From the NCBI GenBank assembly GCA_018292915.2, contig JACVVK020000485.1, positions 280,001 through 344,000 of the forward strand: 64,000 nucleotides of DNA, in the 5' to 3' direction. Below are positions 35,271-64,000 of the stretch, one piece after another. Source of the DNA: Batillaria attramentaria. Taxonomy: Eukaryota; Mollusca; Gastropoda; Batillariidae. A model generated the notes under the pieces. The model saw only the letters and a list, made by a program, of their open reading frames with translations, had not been told where the DNA came from and did no database searches. The translations under genes were made by a program, and so were the position numbers. How positions within the stretch are numbered: the stretch's first letter is position 1; the number at the start of each line of letters is the position of its first letter.

Positions 35271-36827
35271 TTCCCTACGTGGCAAGTCAGTCGGCAAAGA
35301 ACAAACTGGTGGACTCAAGACAGGTGCAAAAAATAAAAGAGATGAGAGAGAGAGAGAGTGAGAGAATCCCTTTCAGTCGTCTTGAACACATCATCATAGT
35401 CGTTGTTATTCTCCACGTGACCAGAAAATCACTTACTATGTGACATATCATATCATATCATATCACACCATCATATCTTACACGGTATCTTGTGTAATGT
35501 GCTCGGTTGGTGTACTTTTTGATTTTTTTTTTAAATCAGGCCTGTGCATAGTCTGAGCTACCCATGCGTGTTCGTGGCCCCCACATCCTCGAGAACAAGG
35601 GCGAGGATCACCCGGACTAGCCTGTGCTCATCATGGTCTATATATTTCACAGTATATTTTTAAACTCAGGACTGTGCCGTTACGCTGTGTTCCACAAGAC
35701 AACATAAAGATTATACAAACAAGAAATATTCAACATCTGTTCTCACAAACAAAACTTCACAGTGCAGCGCTGAATGTGTACGTTCAGCAATGACCCTTTA
35801 CACTTTCTGAAGTTTCTCATGAGGTGATCGTCAGAACATAATTATAATCTAAAAGTGCTCTTAACATGCCCGCACACTCATATGTACATCAGTCATGGTT
35901 AGGAATTGTAGGTCAGCTAAAACAGAATTCTCAAGTCAGTCATGGAAGAAACTGTACATTCACATGATCAGGAAATTCCCAGCATTTTAGTACGTCGACA
36001 CTGACGAAGCAGCTGGCGATCATTGAGGGAAAAGTTCCGAGTATTTCTCGATTTGTCTTTAAAAGAAGGGTAACCGAGTGTGATCTACACACAATGAATG
36101 TTCACATCAGTCAGTTTTGTGGGCATCCACGGAACATTACGACCGCGGGGTGGCCCCGGATGGAGTGAATCCGAATTTACTGTAACACTAGATTCTCCGA
36201 TCATACACAAACATACACATCTGTTCTTTTTCACTCCGATAGTATCAAAAAAGAAAATGTACATCTTTCCGCTCTTGTACGGGACTGTTCCCCATACAGC
36301 TTTGTCACCAGCAAGCTCCAGAAACTCTTCACTACAACCTCACTCTGGTAGAGCAGAGACATGTCTCTTGTGATGGCGAACGCTCTCCAAAACTGGTCTC
36401 TCACATGGTCGTGTTATAGTGGCCGTTCTGCTGCTGCAGCAGTTGCCGACACAGCTCTGTCCATAGCAAGCTCCAGAGGCACTCCACTTCAACTTCACTC
36501 TGGTAGAGCAGAGACATGTCTTTTGTCAGGGTTAACGCTCTCCAGCACTGGTCTCTCACATGGTCGTGTTATAATGGCCATTCTGCTGCTGCGGCAGTTC
36601 CCAATACAGCTCTGTCCACAGCAAGCTCCAGAGGCACTCCACTACAACTTCACTCTGGTAGAGCGGAGACATGTCTCTTGTCAGGGCAAAACTGGTCTCT
36701 CACATGGTCGTGTTATTGTGGCCATTCTGTTGCTGCAGCAGTTCCCAAGACATGTCTGTCCATAGCAAACTCTGGTAGAGCGGAGACATGTCTCTTGTCA
36801 GGGTTAACGTTCTCCAATACTGGTCTC

Positions 36828-57321
<20,494 letters not shown>

Positions 57322-57704
57322 CTTGTCCTCACGACGTCTACTTCAGCAAACAATAGTTCCTCAGCAAAAATGACGTTAAAAAAAAACAAAAAAAACTCTA
57401 AGGCGTAGTCATACTGGAGAGTCGTCCGCGTGAACGATACACGTCCATTTGAATTGTTTCCAGAGATTCAGTCGCCTACTTTTTTTTTTTTTTTTTTAAA
57501 TTACTGTCTCGTTTTAGAGAACACTTTCAACCAGCGAATAACTAGAGATGGCTGACGCACAGTTTTTACGTCGTATCCAGCTGACCGTGGTGTTGTGGAT
57601 GATGTAAACACAGCGGCAAAAGTTCTTTCCTCCTGAATAATTTTACATTCCGTATCTCCATCACAAACTGATGCAGTTTCCTATTGTTCTTGAAAGTACA
57701 CGTC

Positions 57705-57740
<36 letters not shown>

Positions 57741-58600
57741 AGATTCACTCGGCTAAGAGACACCTCGGATGGTGCAGTCACTGTCTTGATGCTGTTCGAC
57801 ACACGAATGTGTGGGTGAGTGGATATTTTCAGGCTTCACGTCATTTGCCCACCGCGAGGGTGATTTCAAGTATTTGGGTACTGGGGGAAAAAGTCCTTAC
57901 AACGGTTGACACTGTCGAGATTCGAACCCGGGGTCTTCTGGTCCCGAGTCCAACGCTCAACTAGTAGAGGCAGCCGACACAGCTAAAGGCGTCCTCCGTA
58001 CTAGCAGCTGACCAGCCCTAGTTGTAAAGCGTTAGTGTATGCGCTGCAAAGTTGCCGCTTCGCTGGTTCCATAGGCTTTGCCAGATTCACACGTCAACAG
58101 AATGTTGTTGTACACTATGGAACGAGCACCGTGTCTCTCCGTGTGTCACCTGACAGTCCAGCCCTTGACGGTTCACCTCAGCATGTAGACATCGCGGCAA
58201 AGCTACCAGCTCTTGGCAGTTGCAGTCGTGAGAAGGTCTCTGGACCCACAGACGAAGGAGAACAATGCTCCCAATGTCAATCGAACCACAACAACAGGGC
58301 TTGACTGTCAGGAGTATGTTGGTGTTCTTACCTGTGTTGTTGTCGTTGTCGCAGCTGTTGAGGGTTTCCACCACTTTGTGTGTCTCAGGGCTCGGTTGGT
58401 GTCGCTTATGATGGTGGTGGTGGTGTCGTTGCTGTTGAGGGTTTCCACCACACAATCTGTCTCACAAGTCTGTTGTTGTTGTTGTTGTTGCTGTTGTTGT
58501 TGTCGGTGATGGTTGTAGTATTCCCGTTGTCGACGCTGTTAAAGGTTTCCAGCGCAAAAAGCAAGCGCGGTCTCGTGTAAACAACACAGGCTCACTTCGT
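57322..58600. other. Region upstream of the receptor start codon
   Basis: It contains poly-T (57480) and poly-A (57708-57737) runs, the old SINE at 57811, and a (GTT)n-rich block at 58330-58505. In that block a GTTGAGGGTTTCCACCAC segment is duplicated about 90 bp apart. The receptor promoter or 5' UTR exons may lie here but none was recognised. Confidence 0.45.
57811..57976 (-). mobile_element. tRNA-derived SINE, family A-like, old and degenerate
   Basis: In reverse it shows GTTGAGCGTTGGACTCGGGA and GGGTTCGAATCTCG, then a diverged body. It lies about 490 bp upstream of the receptor start codon. Confidence 0.5.
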
Positions 58601-59895
58601 CATGCGTGTAATTATTATTGCTTTTATTGTAATATGTTGCTTCAGCCCAAACTATGTAAGTCGCGAAAACCGCAGTCTTAAATCTCTGGAGAGTCAGCCC
58701 TCACTTTCTTCGGCCTAATGATCTGTAAAATAGGTCGATGGCGAAATTCATACCACTATTTAAACTTCGACACAACCGGTGCCGCACTTTGTGTCCTTCA
58801 GAATCTTCAGGCACAAGAAGATCTCACTTTTTGTGGGAGTTAAAAAAAAAGGAAGAAGAAAAAAAATCGATGCTCTGTTAATGGTTTGCGAAGTGCCCTG
58901 GTGAATAGCACAGTACATTACTTTCACAACAGTTACCGCAAAACAGTTGAGGGGTGGCTATAAACACACTACACTGCTTGCCCTATTACCGCCTCAAACA
59001 GATCACTGAAGAAGTAGGCCGGCTCGGTTTGCTGGTGCGGCACAAAAAGCTACTGTAATCAATAGTAATGGCCGATTGGACCACTAGTTGTGGTGTCAGA
59101 GTAAGCTGGTTGAGAGATGATGGCAACAGCTTGGAGGGGGGAAAAAAACCGCTGGACGCTGGCCTGTGTTTTATGTCCGTCCACCCTTATCACAAACGTC
59201 TGTCAGCAACCTGTTGAGAAAAGAGACAAAAATGAATCGATGGGGCTTTTGAGTGATAATTTGACCAAGAATACTTCTTTTTTTTTTCTTTTTTTTTGGG
59301 GGGGGGGGGTGGGGGGGGGGGGGGTGTCAAGATGCGTATAGACTACAGAAACACAGAACATTCACGTACATAACTCGTCGTGCTCCTGTCGTGACGCTGT
59401 GAGCCGAACAACTAGGATGAAGAAAGCCGCCTTGATGGTAGGCAGAGCTTCCCCTCTAATCGAGGATGCGGCGTCCCCGATCACTCATGGGTTGCCCGAA
59501 CTACCTTGATGGTAATAAGCGGTTCGCTTTATCTTAGTTGCCGATTACCGTTATCACTACCCAGCAGAATATATTATTAATAATGACATTATTATCATTA
59601 TCATTATTAATGATATTCTTATCTTCGTATAATGATATTACTATTACCTCTATTATTAATAATGACATTATCTCATTATTATCATTATTGACATTCTTAT
59701 ATGATTATTATTATTATTATCATTATTATTATAAAAGCCCGCATTTTGAGTCGAAAATGTCACAAATTTCATTCACAGAGTGATGAAAGAGAGCAAAGCC
59801 AGTAAATTGGCTCACACCTCTCCTTATCACCAGGATAAGCCATTTAGTGTATACAGCCATACTCATAACTGTCCCGAAATCCAACACAACTTTGC
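58600..59895. other. Non-coding stretch
   Basis: It holds poly-T then G-runs at 59278-59323 and an (ATT)/(ATC)-rich tract at 59565-59735. No gene was recognised. Confidence 0.5.
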
Positions 59896-60027
59896 CGTGC
59901 AATGGCACATGATGTCATTTGATGGGGGAAAAAAGGCGTGACGTCAAGACGCAAGACACTGACGTATTGGTTATTTTTCCACAAAATGACGTCATGGATT
60001 TACTGTGTTTTGCCATCACACGGCAGA
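59895..60027. mobile_element. MITE of the same terminal-inverted-repeat family, without the tRNA-like core
   Basis: TTGCCGTGCAATGGCA at the left pairs with TGCCATCACACGGCA at the right; inner blocks ATGATGTCATTTG and CAAAATGACGTCATGGATTT also pair. The centre is unrelated to the ARPC2-intron copy. Confidence 0.6.
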
Positions 60028-60345
60028 ACACGCTCACGCTCTGGGCAAATATGGAACAAGGCGAAGGAAAGCGAGAACTGACTTGAAAGAGTCAAGGTGC
60101 GACAGAACTGAACACCACCAAAACAAGACGGGAAGCTGGTAGGCACGCCCTGCCCACAGCTGATAGCTTGGTAGCAACCAGACCCCAGAAGTACCGTGAA
60201 AACGCCCGCCATAATCATCATTCCGTGACCCGATCGCGCGCTCATCGTCAAAGCAATCACAGATGATTTCCGGCAAGTAACGAACCGCGAGAGTTGGACA
60301 CGCTTAGTGAATTAGTTATGCGTGCGTGCGCCGCGCACGCGCTCG

Positions 60346-60433
<88 letters not shown>

Positions 60434-61070
60434 GGTTCGTTGATTGAAGGTTTTAAGTCACTTTCCGGTGGGATTGTCAGTAGATTTAAAGACTGCTCTC
60501 GTGTACCGATAAAAAACAACAACAACAACAACAACAACACTTGTTTGAAATATGCGCACGCAAACGTCTTTTAAAATTTTAGTACGAAAATGTGTCACTT
60601 TAAAAGTCGTTTTGTGGGTTGGCGGTACTGAACAACCCCTTTCCTTCACACAGACCAACCAAATTCCAAGGCGTGTTTCTGGTGCTACTCACATTTGAAA
60701 ATGGAAACACTCGGTGCTACTCTTTCAGTTTGTCAGTGCGAAAGAAAAACGGGTCGTGCAGAGTCAACCATAAACCGACTCAAAACGCTACTACACAGTG
60801 TGAAGACGGGTCCATGCATTGTATTTCAGACCTGAGAGCGACTGTCAAAAGTTTTGATTCTTAGTAGCACCTGAATAACGCTCCGCCATCTTGACTAACC
60901 CCGGCCTGTGTTTTTCCTCCCCCGAGTCAGTTGTGGGCGCACCCAGCAACTGAAACAACAACAACAACAGAGGTCGTTATCTCTTAACATTCTCAAGACA
61001 CCCGGGGGCAAAAGTGATGAATGGGGCAACTGCGTGCAGTTGGACAAACAAGCGAACGACTTTCTCAGGT
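60028..61070. other. Non-coding stretch with (GT)n
   Basis: A (GT)n run at 60350-60432 and a CAA run near 60517-60540; no exon or RNA gene was recognised. Confidence 0.5.
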
Positions 61071-61478
61071 CAGCGGCGAGCCCGAAAACCCTACCTCAGC
61101 CCTGAGGTAACCTTCGTGATGTCCCTAAAGGCCTTTTCACACGCAGAGAGAGTGCCTCAGTTCAGCGAGCTCGCACGATCGCCGAGTGGGTTTGCTGTTC
61201 ACACGACACCAGCGTGCACTGGGCGGACTGCGCTGCCGGCCTGGCGCTAGACTGACAATACACACAGCGCGCGGGTGGGGACTGGCTGGCATGGCGAGGA
61301 GAAAAACGGGACCGTGTTCTATATCCACAGGCGTGGCGACGGCGTCCCCGGGGAGTGCCCGCTACAGGCGGATTTAATTTGGCCGGGAGTGCATTTTACC
61401 GCCGGTAGGCGTGTGCAGAATCGCCTCGTGTGACAGAGGTTTAACCCGACAGCACGTGATTTTTCGGGCTGGCCCTTA
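61071..61478. mobile_element. MITE family F copy
   Basis: CAGCGGCGAGCCCGAAAA and TTTTTCGGGCTGGCCC form inverted ends about 400 bp apart. The GC-rich interior has no convincing gene. Confidence 0.45.
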
Positions 61479-63282
<1,804 letters not shown>

Positions 63283-63291
63283 CACACACAC

Positions 63292-63376
<85 letters not shown>
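63283..63376. repeat. (CA)n microsatellite
   Basis: A dinucleotide run near the window end, followed by poly-C at 63411. Confidence 0.95.
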
Positions 63377-63381
<5 letters not shown>

Positions 63382-63718
63382 ACGCACGCACGCCCCGAAC
63401 GAATTCTTTCCCCCCCCCCCCCCGCAAGCAATGAAAACGTCATTACTCCTGTGTGGAAACTATCAGGTGACGGTTTTCGATAAGAAAAAGTAAAACGAAG
63501 TCATTTGACCGTGTGGTATTGAATAGCTGCCTGCAATTAATCGGTCTTAAACTTGTGATAGATATACTGTGAAGGTTTAAGGTCAAGCTTGTAACACTTC
63601 TGTCCCTTTTCCAGGTTGTTTCTGACATCGACGAAAAGAAAATGCAAAAGCAGCAATTCTGTTTTGTACCTCGCCTTTTAAAATGGAAAAAACAACAACA
63701 ACAAAAAACAAACAACTC

Positions 63719-63985
63719 TCAGACATTGGCATGTATACCGAACGGCTCTTACCACTCTCATGGCGAAACGTGGGTTCGAGCCCAGGTCGAGCTGTGATAT
63801 GTGGTACCGGTTTTTCCTGGCTACCGGGATGCTCATCGGGGGTTTCTCTCCGGGTTTTCCGACTTTCCTACCCCAGCAAAATTGAAAAAAAAGGATAGGT
63901 ATCGGATGACGCTGCACCGCGGCGACGCGCTTCCCCCGGGGAAGCTGCCCGAATTTCCAGAAAGGGACAATAAAGTAGTAAAAAT
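63719..63985 (+). mobile_element. SINE family B, longest copy
   Basis: It has a tRNA-like 5' part with a B box (GTGGGTTCGAGCCCAGG), then TTTCTCTCCGGGTTTTCC, CCCCAGCAAAATTG, GCACCGCGGCGACGCGCTTC and the 3' end GGACAATAAAGTAGTAAAA. It is close to the window end. Confidence 0.7.
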
Positions 63986-64000
63986 ATAAAAAGGCCAAAA

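Larger units (their letters stand above)
32296..36290. other. Region between the convergent ARPC2 and receptor 3' ends
   Basis: It holds a GGCTCCCTTGTGTAACAATG-type segment at 32318, G/C/A homopolymer blocks at 33080-33110, 33269-33325 and 33390-33407, the family C SINE, (CA)n at 35212-35268, and otherwise unique AT-rich sequence that may be receptor 3' UTR. No exon was recognised. Confidence 0.5.

Overview
This is eukaryotic, invertebrate nuclear DNA, most likely from a lophotrochozoan and probably a gastropod mollusc. The reasons are small exons split by GT-AG introns, very abundant (CA)n/(GT)n and other microsatellites, many tRNA-headed SINEs and MITE-like elements, and coding sequences that are clearly homologous to animal genes but diverged from the vertebrate ones. 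The mollusc assignment is inference from the repeat style. The animal assignment follows directly from the genes.

Three protein-coding genes can be assembled with consistent reading phase. (1) An SH3BP2-like adaptor with an N-terminal PH domain and a C-terminal SH2 domain, + strand, 12 coding exons, 7530-19932, 397 residues. (2) ARPC2, the p34 subunit of the Arp2/3 actin-nucleating complex, + strand, 11 exons, 22815-29871, 301 residues, with a probable 2.4-kb 3' UTR reaching a poly(A) signal at 32272. (3) A class B1 (secretin-family) receptor most like vertebrate PTH/PTHrP receptors, - strand, 13 exons, 57321 down to 36828, 603 residues, converging tail-to-tail on ARPC2. The gene models come from reading frame, splice consensus and recalled family sequence. 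No alignment was run.

The three are unlikely to form one pathway. ARPC2 is a housekeeping cytoskeletal gene, the adaptor acts in tyrosine-kinase signalling, and the receptor is a peptide-hormone GPCR.

Layout: 1-7280 is repeat-rich and has no gene. It holds a 5S-headed SINE, tRNA-headed SINEs, a LINE 3' end and an inverted MITE pair. 7281-7455 is a four-unit CRE-like array just upstream of the SH3BP2-like start. 7530-20350 is that gene, 20350-22700 is a microsatellite-rich spacer, and 22700-32295 is ARPC2. 32300-36828 is the space between the two 3' ends. 36828-57321 is the receptor, whose introns are packed with microsatellites, two minisatellites and transposable elements. 57322-64000 has no recognisable gene and holds MITEs, a SINE and microsatellites.

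The most unusual observations are: a 69-bp array of about 19 extra copies of the 3' splice site plus the first 35-40 bases of receptor exon 3; a modular SINE system in which one body is joined to a 5S rRNA-type head in one copy and a tRNA-type head in another; a tandem repeat that carries the end of the receptor reading frame out into its 3' UTR; microsatellites that abut splice acceptors in two genes; and a terminal-inverted-repeat element with a tRNA-like core.
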